Source of the DNA: Legionella sp. PATHC032 | Lineage (GTDB): Bacteria > Pseudomonadota > Gammaproteobacteria > Legionellales > Legionellaceae | DNA: 64,000 nt | Assembly (NCBI RefSeq): GCF_026191185.1 | Contig: NZ_JAPHOV010000001.1 | Coordinates: 2,785,001-2,849,000, forward strand | Direction of reading: 5' to 3' | Shown: piece by piece, positions 9,336 through 16,878 of the stretch | Numbering within the stretch: the first letter of the stretch is position 1 | Layout: each line of letters opens with the position of its first letter | The notes under the pieces: generated by a model | Told to the model about the DNA's origin: nothing | Seen by the model: the letters and a program-made list of their open reading frames with translations, nothing else | The model's database searches: none | Program-made: the position numbers and the translations under genes

Positions 9336-9785
9336 ATGATCCATATTGCACTTTATCAACCAGAAATTCCACCGAACACAGGCAATATTATTCGACTCTG
9401 CGCCAATAGTGGAGCTCAATTACATTTGATCCATCCATTAGGCTTTACTTTGGAAAATAAACAAATGCGACGGGCCGGTCTTGATTATCATCAATGGGCT
9501 TCCATATTGCATTATGAGAATTGGCAAACCTTCCTGCAGTCTCATTCTCAACGACGATTATTTTGCTGTAGCGCAAAAGGAAAAGTGAAGTATAGTGACA
9601 TCGAGTATAAAGCTGATGACATGTTATTATTTGGCCCCGAATCTTGTGGTTTACCTGAACAAATACTGAACCAATATTCAACAATACAGATTCCCATGAG
9701 AGAAAATAATCGTAGCCTCAACTTATCAAATGCTGTAGCAATCATACTGTACGAAGCATGGAGACAAATGGATTTCAGCATATAA
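9336..9785 (+). CDS. trmL: tRNA (cytidine/uridine-2'-O-)-methyltransferase TrmL
   Basis: 149 residues of the SPOUT (trefoil-knot) family. The start is chosen by alignment with E. coli TrmL: IALYQPEIPPNTGNIIRLC follows the initiator Met immediately, and GGA lies 8-9 nt upstream. An upstream in-frame ATG at 9306 would add ten atypical residues. Knot motifs LLFGPESCGLP and MRENNRSLNLSNAVAI are intact. It methylates the wobble ribose (position 34) of tRNA-Leu isoacceptors using SAM. Copy A of the dispersed repeat follows the gene. Confidence 0.93.
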   Translation: MIHIALYQPEIPPNTGNIIRLCANSGAQLHLIHPLGFTLENKQMRRAGLDYHQWASILHYENWQTFLQSHSQRRLFCCSAKGKVKYSDIEYKADDMLLFGPESCGLPEQILNQYSTIQIPMRENNRSLNLSNAVAIILYEAWRQMDFSI

Positions 9786-9852
9786 GCATAAACGTGGTAA
9801 TACGCCTGAGAGCGATTGCGGCGATGAAAGAGACTGCTTATGCAAGGTAAAC

Positions 9853-9973
9853 GGAACTTTCCAAAAAACCAAGTTGGAGGTAAAAATGTTTTTAATAAGG
9901 GCGCTAATATAAACTAAATGACTGAATTAAAAATATTTTTTAACAAAGAGATTGGGAGGATTCGTAAATCCTT
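9853..9973. repeat. Dispersed inverted-repeat element, copy A
   Basis: The central segment contains the signatures AAAAATGTTTTTAATAAGG, ATAAACTAAATGACTGAATT and TTTAACAAAGAGATTGGGAG, shared with copies B, C and E. Terminal arms are degenerate here (GGAACTTTCCAAAAAACC ... ATTCGTAAATCCT). It lies between the convergent trmL and thiN genes and touches the thiN stop codon. Confidence 0.75.
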
Positions 9974-10625
9974 ATAAAGGTGAAACTCCAGCATCCTCAA
10001 TGACTTCTTCATAAATTAAAACCAGCGCAGCACCTTGATGGACTTCCAGGCTAATTTCAGATGTTTGAGTTCGATTGAAACAGGAATTTTTTCCGGGAAA
10101 AGAAAGAGGCGAGCGCTTTAACTCCCATTTCAGACCATCAGAAGAAAGAACCGCTTCCGGAATCCCTATCAAGGAGATTTTAGTCTGGACAGGTAATATG
10201 AAATTAATCTTTAAATTTTCATTAACGACAAAACCTTTGATAGGAGGCGAGTACAAAAGACAGTTTGTTTCCATAAAAATGTTGATGTTATTCAGAATAT
10301 GATCCAGGTATCCTCCATTTATCCCCACAACGATAGCCGGCAATAGATCATGAGTTTTTAAATAGTGCATGGCCTTTTGATAATCCGTACTCCCTTGATC
10401 TGGTATATGAAGAAAAGAATGGTTTTCCAACAAAGCAGGCTGAATAGAGTCCAAATCTCCAGTAATTAAATCAGGAAAGACACCAAGATTACATAACTCA
10501 TTAGCGGCACCATCAGCAGCAATGACCGGCAGCTTTTTATTATGAAAAAAGTGGGGATCTGGCAAATCACCATTAAGACATAAAATAGAACGATAGTTTT
10601 TAAAATTAATAACATCGAGCATCAT
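9972..10625 (-). CDS. thiN: Thiamine pyrophosphokinase
   Basis: 217 residues. The N-terminal catalytic domain has LCLNGDLPD, VIAADGAANEL and PDLITGDLDSI, then STDYQKAMHYL, the acidic Mg/ATP-binding pattern of thiamine pyrophosphokinases. The C-terminal beta-sandwich thiamine-binding domain ends in a typical GAALVLIYEE. It transfers pyrophosphate from ATP to thiamine to give TPP. The start at 10625 overlaps the end of the SemiSWEET gene by about 20 bp, so the two are translationally coupled and lie under the TPP riboswitch upstream. A second ATG follows the first directly. Confidence 0.92.
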   Translation of the reverse strand: MMLDVINFKNYRSILCLNGDLPDPHFFHNKKLPVIAADGAANELCNLGVFPDLITGDLDSIQPALLENHSFLHIPDQGSTDYQKAMHYLKTHDLLPAIVVGINGGYLDHILNNINIFMETNCLLYSPPIKGFVVNENLKINFILPVQTKISLIGIPEAVLSSDGLKWELKRSPLSFPGKNSCFNRTQTSEISLEVHQGAALVLIYEEVIEDAGVSPL

Positions 10626-10872
10626 AACGTCTTTTTAATAAAATCAGTAGAAGGCTCACTATCAAACCCACTATATTGGAACTCGTTACAAAAAATGAGT
10701 TTGTGTTGCTTCCATAAATAATCCAGGCCAGAGAACAAATGAGATAATTCACTAACATCATCATGGAAAGGTCTTGTGTTGATTTGGTTTTTAAGGATTT
10801 AACGATTTGCGGTAAAAGTCCAATAAACGAGGTAATAAAAGCAACTATTCCAGAAAAAATAACAATTGACAC
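10606..10872 (-). CDS. SemiSWEET/PQ-loop small membrane protein, candidate thiamine transporter
   Basis: 88 residues with three predicted membrane helices and the PQ-loop signature LLPQIVKSLKTKST near residues 19-32, the size and layout of a bacterial SemiSWEET protomer, which works as a dimer. It starts with GTG, preceded by GGAGG at 5-nt spacing; an ATG two bases upstream is in another frame. SemiSWEETs are known as sugar transporters, but this gene is directly downstream of a TPP riboswitch and overlaps thiN. Thiamine uptake is therefore the simplest inference; the substrate is not shown by sequence. Confidence 0.88.
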   Translation of the reverse strand: MSIVIFSGIVAFITSFIGLLPQIVKSLKTKSTQDLSMMMLVNYLICSLAWIIYGSNTNSFFVTSSNIVGLIVSLLLILLKRRYDARCY

Positions 10873-10957
10873 ATTTTCCTCCGCTCAGACTAATGAGATC
10901 AGGTTCAAAGGGTTGGGCGATCCTCTCAGCCAACTGATCAATTGGCACCCCTAATGT
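10873..10957 (-). promoter_or_regulatory. TPP riboswitch (THI box)
   Basis: Read on the minus strand, the conserved blocks appear in order: AGGGGTGCC, GGCTGAGAGGATCGCCC, AACCCTTTGAACCTGATCT, then CATTAGTCTGAGCGGAGGA. These are the thi-box core that binds thiamine pyrophosphate. A closing P1 helix can form between ACATT (complement of 10953-10957) and AATGT (complement of 10871-10875). The 3' strand runs into the GTG start and the ribosome site lies just inside the helix, so ligand binding should block translation initiation. Confidence 0.95.
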
Positions 10958-10966
10958 TGAACTTTT

Positions 10967-10994
10967 ATTTTATCACGAAATAGACAGACCGCAA
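10967..10994 (-). promoter_or_regulatory. Probable sigma-70 promoter for the riboswitch operon
   Basis: On the minus strand, TTGCGG, a 16-nt spacer and TAAAAT end about ten bases before the riboswitch core. The spacing to the RNA element is right for a leader starting at P1. Inferred from motif match only. Confidence 0.5.
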
Positions 10995-11180
10995 TTTAAT
11001 CGCTACAAAATATCTCTTTATGATTGAGATGATAGTGAAAATTACAAAGCAATCCTTTCTTTTTTCATCTGTTTATGATTAATTAATAATCCCTTAGTTC
11101 AAAAAAAAATAAACCCAACCCTGTGCAACTCTCAAATCGGTATTTTGGTAATATTTCATACAGCAGCTGGAGGCATTACT

Positions 11181-12074
11181 ATGACAATAGAACTTATTCG
11201 CAATGGAGAAACAGATACCAATAATTATGAAGAACATCTGGATTCTTTGGGATATGAAGGATTAGAAAAATCCTTGAAAGAAGATGCCAAGTCGATATGC
11301 CAATTCTTTTGCAGTGAAGAGCTGGTTTTACAAGGTTTAAAAAAACTGGTAACGCAATATTATCAATTTAACCAACCTGAGAAAAAAACATTAATGCAAT
11401 TTTTTGATGACTGGGGAAGTAAAAATCATTTTAACCAGGGAACCAAATCAAATGAACAGATACCTTTTGAAACCAGTCGCAATTTTCATTACCCTAATCA
11501 CACTCCAGTTTTATGCGGTGAATTAACCGCTGATTTATTCAATAATGTCCTTCTAAAACAGGGTTATTTATCTGCCGATATTGGAGCAGGGCCAAAGCAT
11601 GGCAAATGGGCACACTCCATTCAATTTTTTCTTTTGGAAGAAGCAAGAAAAGCTGGACAATTAAAACTTCATGCCAATAACGTCTGCGAATTTATTAAAA
11701 AAATCTCACAAATTCATGGTCAATACGAATAATTGAGTTTATGGAGCATCCTTTTTGATTCATTTGATGAAACCTTTACCTGTCCTAATATAATTACTCA
11801 AACTTTGATATCACCATGGGATAATTCGAAAGAAGCTCAATTTCTAGCAGACAAGTTAAACCATTTCCAAAAAAAATTTGAAAAGGCCGCATCTACCGAA
11901 AATAATTACAATGCCTATGCGAATAAAAAGTATCTGAGCAAAATTGATAAAGCAAACTACGTTAAATACAAGGACAAATGCGCATTACTGTGGTTTTCAC
12001 CTCACGATAAAAAAAACATTCCAAAGCCTTCCTGCCAAGAAGAATTGAAGCTTAATGAATTAAGCATATTATAA
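11181..12074 (+). pseudogene. mavJ: MavJ-like effector gene split by an in-frame stop codon
   Basis: The first part (11181-11732, 183 residues) has GGAGG 7 nt before its ATG. It ends in TAA at 11730-11732. The same frame then continues open for another 113 codons to 12074, beginning with a TTG that has no ribosome site. Both halves look like one Legionella protein in composition, and the second ends in a Glu-rich tail (EELKLNEL) of the kind seen on Dot/Icm substrates. Position relative to sidI agrees with mavJ (lpg2498) as I remember it, but I do not know its published length. It may be a nonsense-mutated effector, or two real genes. A GKWAHSIQFF segment is the most distinctive motif; function unknown. 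Confidence 0.6.
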
Positions 12075-12286
12075 GAGGATATCACTTTTTATCGGTCAAT
12101 TTAGAATGTATTATCTAAGTCATCCCTGGATTGAATAGCAACTTTATTAAAAGTAATTCAGTTTATATAAACTCCCTCATTAAAAACATTTTTTGCCTTG
12201 ACCTTGGAGTTTTGCGCAAGTCCTATTATATTTAAAGTATAATATTTAATCTATTTTGGATTAAATAAACCAGGGAAAACGAGATC

Positions 12287-12511
12287 ATGAGCAAATTCCT
12301 CGTGTTTATTGGATCAATATTATTTTTTTCTTCCGTTTTAGCAGGAGATATCCCAGAAGTAGACATACAAGATCAACAATCTGATCAGGAACTATGCGCC
12401 CAAAAATTTTATAATCAATGCATCAATAAGTGCGAAAAAACAAATTATGGTGATTGCACTCAAGCCTGTGAAGAAAATGCTAAAAATCAATGTCTTTATG
12501 CAGGTGAATAA
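12287..12511 (+). CDS. Small secreted cysteine-repeat protein
   Basis: 74 residues: a signal peptide of about 19 residues ending in SSVLAG, an acidic linker, then a module with six cysteines in the exact spacing C-x7-C-x3-C-x7-C-x3-C-x7-C, i.e. three 12-residue repeats each holding a C-x7-C pair. The spacing suggests a short helical hairpin or coil held by disulfides in the periplasm or outside the cell. I know no named family. The ATG is preceded by a purine-rich GGGAAAACGAG. Monocistronic between mavJ and the LOG gene. Confidence 0.75.
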   Translation: MSKFLVFIGSILFFSSVLAGDIPEVDIQDQQSDQELCAQKFYNQCINKCEKTNYGDCTQACEENAKNQCLYAGE

Positions 12512-12640
12512 CAATGGCTTGCATTGAGGCAATTAAATTAAATCCTATAAATTTTGATAGTGAAAACATTAACTCATTAAAAATAAACTATATTTCGTCA
12601 TTTCATGTTATAAATAAAACATTGCGTCTGGAATTTTAAA

Positions 12641-13213
12641 ATGCTCCATAATAACAAAATTAACAAACTCGCTGTCTTTTGTGGATCTAACACAGGTTAT
12701 TCTGAAGTCTATAAGCAATCGGCTGAAAACTTGGCCGATGTTCTAAGCAGTAGTGGTATTACCCTGGTTTATGGTGGCTCAAAAAGCGGTTTGATGGGAA
12801 TAATAGCGAATCGCATGTTAAAAAATGGATCTAATGTCATCGGTGTTATACCAAAATCTCTGGTTGACACAGAAAAAGCGCATGATGGCTTAACAGAATT
12901 ACATATTGTTAATTCAATGTATGAAAGAAAAGTATTGATGTGTAAATTGTCTGATGGGTTCATTCTGCTGCCAGGCGGGTCGGGTTCTCTGGATGAGTTT
13001 TTTGAAATGTTTACCCTGGCACAATTGGGATACCATAAAAAACCCTGCTGCGTACTAAATGTATCTGGTTACTACGATTACCTTTTGCAATTTTTAGACT
13101 ACGCTGTTAATCAAGGGTTTTTACACTCAAAGGATCGAAACACGCTCATTGTCGATCAATATCCACATACACTCATTGAGAATTTATTTGAGATAATCAA
13201 TAACCGCAAATAA
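12641..13213 (+). CDS. LOG-family nucleotide phosphoribohydrolase (TIGR00730 type)
   Basis: 190 residues of the Rossmann-fold LOG family, enzymes that cleave ribose-5-phosphate from nucleoside monophosphates, including cytokinin precursors. VYGGSKSGLMG (near residue 44) and PGGSGSLDEFFE (near residue 110) are the two signatures. The usual PGGxGT is PGGSGS here, a conservative Thr-to-Ser change. Often mis-annotated as lysine decarboxylase. It stands 38 bp before the carbonic anhydrase gene on the same strand. Confidence 0.88.
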   Translation: MLHNNKINKLAVFCGSNTGYSEVYKQSAENLADVLSSSGITLVYGGSKSGLMGIIANRMLKNGSNVIGVIPKSLVDTEKAHDGLTELHIVNSMYERKVLMCKLSDGFILLPGGSGSLDEFFEMFTLAQLGYHKKPCCVLNVSGYYDYLLQFLDYAVNQGFLHSKDRNTLIVDQYPHTLIENLFEIINNRK

Positions 13214-13252
13214 AAATTTAGGACAATTAATAAAATAACAAGGAGTTAACCA

Positions 13253-13993
13253 ATGCCAAATAAACTGTTTATAGCTGCTTTCTTATGCAATATCCTTTGG
13301 AGCCCAAGCCATCTAGCCTATGCCTCATCAACAGAAATCCCCATACTTGGGAAAACCATGACCCAGGCTAAACAACAACAAATGACTCCCAAGCAGGCAT
13401 TGCAACGTTTAAAAGATGGCAATCAACGCTTCTTGAGCAATAAACCTTTAGCACGAGATTATCTACAACAAGCCAAGCAATCAGCTTATGGTCAATATCC
13501 TTTTGCGGTCATCTTGAATTGTATGGACTCGCGCAGTGTTCCTGAATTCTTTTTTGATCAAGGCTTGGCAGACTTATTTACCTTACGCGTTGCGGGTAAT
13601 GTTCTCAACGATGACATTTTAGGAAGTATGGAATTTGCTACAAAAGTAGTGGGAGCTCGTTTGGTAGTTGTCCTGGCACACACCTCCTGTGGTGCTGTTG
13701 CAGGGGCATGCAAAGATGTCAAATTGGGACACTTGACTGATGTTATCAATAAAATTCAGCCTGTCGTGAAACCCAGCATGGAAAACACAGGCATTGATAA
13801 TTGCTCAGATCCCAAACTAATTGACGACATGGCTAAAGCGAATGCCCTGCATGTTGTAAAAAATATACTAGAGCAAAGCCCTATTTTAAATGAATTGGTT
13901 AAGAATAAACAAATTGGGATTGTAGCAGGCATTCATGATATTAAAACTGGTAAGGTGACTTTTTTTGAAGAAAAGCGATCTGTTCCAGAGTAA
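13253..13993 (+). CDS. Exported beta-class carbonic anhydrase
   Basis: 246 residues. Residues 1-25 form a signal peptide ending LAYASS, so the enzyme should be periplasmic. Zinc ligands are C90 (in CMDSR), H143 and C146 (in HTSCG), and the D92-R94 dyad is intact. It interconverts CO2 and bicarbonate; periplasmic forms help with acid or CO2 handling. The start follows AAGGAG at 7 nt. A strong hairpin overlaps the stop codon. Confidence 0.92.
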   Translation: MPNKLFIAAFLCNILWSPSHLAYASSTEIPILGKTMTQAKQQQMTPKQALQRLKDGNQRFLSNKPLARDYLQQAKQSAYGQYPFAVILNCMDSRSVPEFFFDQGLADLFTLRVAGNVLNDDILGSMEFATKVVGARLVVVLAHTSCGAVAGACKDVKLGHLTDVINKIQPVVKPSMENTGIDNCSDPKLIDDMAKANALHVVKNILEQSPILNELVKNKQIGIVAGIHDIKTGKVTFFEEKRSVPE

Positions 13994-14021
13994 AGTAAGT
14001 TGGCAGTTGCCAACTTACTTT
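13992..14021 (+). terminator. Strong hairpin after carbonic anhydrase
   Basis: A 14-bp perfect inverted repeat with a 2-nt loop (arms AAAGTAAGTTGGCA and its complement) begins inside the stop codon and is followed by a short T/A-rich stretch. Probable terminator, possibly a barrier to exonucleases. Confidence 0.65.
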
Positions 14022-14073
14022 AATATTTCCTTTCAAATGCAAGCTGAATTTGGTTACAATCATATAATTTTTT

Positions 14074-15309
14074 GTGAATGATTCTTATATGCCAAAATCA
14101 CATAATTCCATTATATTCCTTGGTTTGCTTTCTGCGTTTTCTTTACTTACATTTGATCTTTATCAACCATCACTACCTTTCATAACCAATTATTTTAATA
14201 TCACCCCAAGTATGGGGCAATTAACCCTAAGTATTTATTTGTTAGTCTATGGCTTGACTCATCTTCTATGGGGGCCACTTATAGACCATTTTGGACGCCG
14301 ACGACTACTCCCTGGAAATCTTTTATTAGCCTTAATTGGCAGTTTAATGTGTGCATTCGCACCGAATGTCACCATGCTTATTTGCGGCCGTGCCATACAA
14401 GGATTCGCCTTGTGCTGTGCAAATCTCATTGCCTATTCCGCAGCACGTGATTTTGAAGACACAATTGTTCGCGCCAAAGTGCTGTCCTATATTTCTATGA
14501 CTGTTTCAGTTTCACCGATTATTGCCCCAGTAATTGGTGCTCTTATCTTTCATCATTTTGGCTGGCAAGCTAATTTTATAGTCATGGCAGTTGTTGCCTG
14601 CATTCTATTGATTCAAACCAAACTCTCCTTATTGGAATCCCCTTTCTGGACACCTCCCCAAGAGCAATTCTCGGTAAAAAAAATACTCCAGGAGTATAAA
14701 TCCATACTCAATATACCCTCTCTATGGTGCGCATCATTTATTTTAATGTTTGGTATTTCTGCTGTCATGCTCACGGTAATTAATTCCTCCTACCTCATTA
14801 TTGAGGTACTGAATTACTCTCCTCTTGCCTATGGACTTATTTTTATCCTGAATGGTTTAAATATTATTTTTGGAAACTATCTGGGTATTTGGCTTCGTGA
14901 CCGATTACCTATCATGACCACCATCTATTTGGGGAACTGGTTCATTATCCTTGGTGGTACAGCGATGTTGATTACTTCCAAATTGTTTGGATTTAGTCTG
15001 TTGGCATTGTCCTTTTCATTAATTGCTAACTTGGGAATTAGTGTCAGTGCCGCTCCAACGATATCCATCGCTCTGACGGACTTTAAACAAAATGCAGGAA
15101 TAGTTATGGCTTTTATGAATACCATACGTTTAATTGGCCCCTCTCTTTTAACTATTCTAACCGGCTATTTGTTGGTAAAGAATCTTGACGCTCTTCCACT
15201 GGGACTAATAGGTTCGGGAATTGGAGCTCTCTTTTTCTCATGGCATTTCAGCCGATTGACCACTGAATCGAGAAACTCGGATATGGATAGCAAAGAGGCG
15301 GTGACCTAA
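14074..15309 (+). CDS. MFS drug transporter, Bcr/CflA family
   Basis: About 411 residues with 12 membrane helices. The DHA1 signature between helices 2 and 3 is present as WGPLIDHFGRRRLL, and helix 1 carries FSLLTFDLYQPSLP, typical of Bcr/CflA exporters. It should expel small molecules by proton antiport; the substrate is unknown. Start is either GTG at 14074 or ATG at 14089, with no good ribosome site at either. It ends overlapping by 4 bp the convergent acyltransferase-like gene. Confidence 0.88.
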   Translation: MNDSYMPKSHNSIIFLGLLSAFSLLTFDLYQPSLPFITNYFNITPSMGQLTLSIYLLVYGLTHLLWGPLIDHFGRRRLLPGNLLLALIGSLMCAFAPNVTMLICGRAIQGFALCCANLIAYSAARDFEDTIVRAKVLSYISMTVSVSPIIAPVIGALIFHHFGWQANFIVMAVVACILLIQTKLSLLESPFWTPPQEQFSVKKILQEYKSILNIPSLWCASFILMFGISAVMLTVINSSYLIIEVLNYSPLAYGLIFILNGLNIIFGNYLGIWLRDRLPIMTTIYLGNWFIILGGTAMLITSKLFGFSLLALSFSLIANLGISVSAAPTISIALTDFKQNAGIVMAFMNTIRLIGPSLLTILTGYLLVKNLDALPLGLIGSGIGALFFSWHFSRLTTESRNSDMDSKEAVT

Positions 15310-16571
15310 TTGTCTGTTAATGCATCCATATTGGATATAAAATTTTTTACATAATTCTCCTGAAACAGAGTGCTGCACATTGGTTCTGTGAAGGTAAAAC
15401 AAAGCATGAGTTGATCATTAAGAGTAAGAACATTGAGTAAAACAGGTATGTCTGCATTTTGTCGGGATGTACAAAAATAGCTTTTTTCCCATTTCAAATG
15501 ACCATATTGAGTATTAAAGGGTAACAAACCAATATTGGTTACGGTCACCCCCATTGAAAAGCGATCCCTATGACCTTCCCATGATGACAAGGCATCCAGA
15601 ATATCTCGCCTACTGTGATGAACTGGAAATATAGCATCACCAGGCAATCGCTCTTGTTTTAACTGATGATCATAATCCCTGGCAAGCTCTACAATACCTG
15701 ATTCTATACTGACTTGTTTATGATACGTAGTTACCACAGACACATAACAACCAAAATAATCTTCTGGAATCACAGGTTCACACCACTTCCTTAAATTAAC
15801 TGGGGTGTGCAATGTTGTATCTAAAGGTTGATCAAGCACTTTTGTTAACGCCATTAAGGACAGTGCATTAATTAGTGCATTCAGAGAAAAGCTGTGATTT
15901 TTACTGAAAGCCAGAAGCGCTCTGGTTTGTTGCACTGTAACAGGGTGATAATGATTTTTTGTTATTCGTTCGCCAGGAGGGACATAATTTTGGTAATAAA
16001 TTGGAGTAGCTAAAAATGCACGAGGAGCAGAAGATTTCTGCCCTTTTTTGTGTTGCACCAGCGCCTCAACGGGGGGATAGAGAGGGAATGATGGCTTTGA
16101 ATCACTTTTCTGGTAAATTCTAAAGAGAGTATCGAAAAAATAGGCTACTGAGACGCCATCTCCAATATTATGCCCTGCAATTAACAAGATTTCATGAGAA
16201 TTACCGTGTTGGTTATAAATAAGAACTGTTCGCCATTGATAATCTTGATTGCGAGGAGGTCGATTTAATTCCAATTCAATCACCTCTTTCCATACAGAGT
16301 TTGAAGTCCTTTTTATGATTTGAAATGGTAAGTAGACAACATCACCTTCCTCTATATTAAATTGACACTGTTTATGACCTTTCATCACTTTAGCTCTAAG
16401 CAATGGCTGCTGGATTTGTAATAACCTGAGCGCGCTGGTTAAACGCTCCAAATCCAAATCAGAAACAGTGATTTTTGCAACAGCAGCGATTAAACCATTC
16501 CCATAATCTTGATCATTTCCCCATTGACATAATTCTTCCCAATAACCCAGTTTTCTCGAGCCTGGTTTCAT
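15306..16571 (-). CDS. Condensation-fold acyltransferase-like protein
   Basis: 421 residues of the chloramphenicol-acetyltransferase/condensation superfamily. The catalytic HxxxDG motif reads AGHNIGDGVS near residue 130. A C-terminal SMGVTVTNIGLLPF segment matches the latch region of PapA5/alcohol-acetyltransferase-like proteins. It likely transfers an acyl group to an alcohol or amine; there is no carrier-protein or synthetase gene nearby, so it is a free-standing enzyme of unknown substrate. The ATG at 16571 faces the sidI upstream region. Confidence 0.8.
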   Translation of the reverse strand: MKPGSRKLGYWEELCQWGNDQDYGNGLIAAVAKITVSDLDLERLTSALRLLQIQQPLLRAKVMKGHKQCQFNIEEGDVVYLPFQIIKRTSNSVWKEVIELELNRPPRNQDYQWRTVLIYNQHGNSHEILLIAGHNIGDGVSVAYFFDTLFRIYQKSDSKPSFPLYPPVEALVQHKKGQKSSAPRAFLATPIYYQNYVPPGERITKNHYHPVTVQQTRALLAFSKNHSFSLNALINALSLMALTKVLDQPLDTTLHTPVNLRKWCEPVIPEDYFGCYVSVVTTYHKQVSIESGIVELARDYDHQLKQERLPGDAIFPVHHSRRDILDALSSWEGHRDRFSMGVTVTNIGLLPFNTQYGHLKWEKSYFCTSRQNADIPVLLNVLTLNDQLMLCFTFTEPMCSTLFQENYVKNFISNMDALTDN

Positions 16572-16811
16572 AGACTTTCTCCCAAAGCCCTAGCCACGAT
16601 GCTAGAAAGTTTTTTTACAGAAAGTAATTTCCATATTATAGGACATACACCTAATTAATTATTTTTGATGGATATAACCTCGTATTAATGCTCTAAATTG
16701 TAAACAATTGCTTTTTTTAAGTTTTATTTATGCAATTTAGCCCAAAAAATTCATACTTTTATCAATGTATTATCATTTTTTTATTCCTGATTATATTCTG
16801 TGATCCCATCT

Positions 16812-16831
16812 CTTAATGTTCATTTAATACT
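16812..16831 (+). promoter_or_regulatory. PmrA-type box upstream of sidI
   Basis: CTTAATGTT-CA-TTTAATACT is a tandem repeat with 11-bp period, a good match to the Legionella PmrA box (cTTAATatT, two bases, cTTAATatT); a third TTAAT follows at 16833. SidI is also named Ceg32, one of the genes found through co-regulation with effectors. The rest of the 307-bp gap between 16572 and 16878 is A+T-rich and shows nothing else clear. Confidence 0.7.
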
Positions 16832-16878
16832 CTTAATGTAGAATATTCGTCATGACAAAAGTTTTACTATGGTAATTT

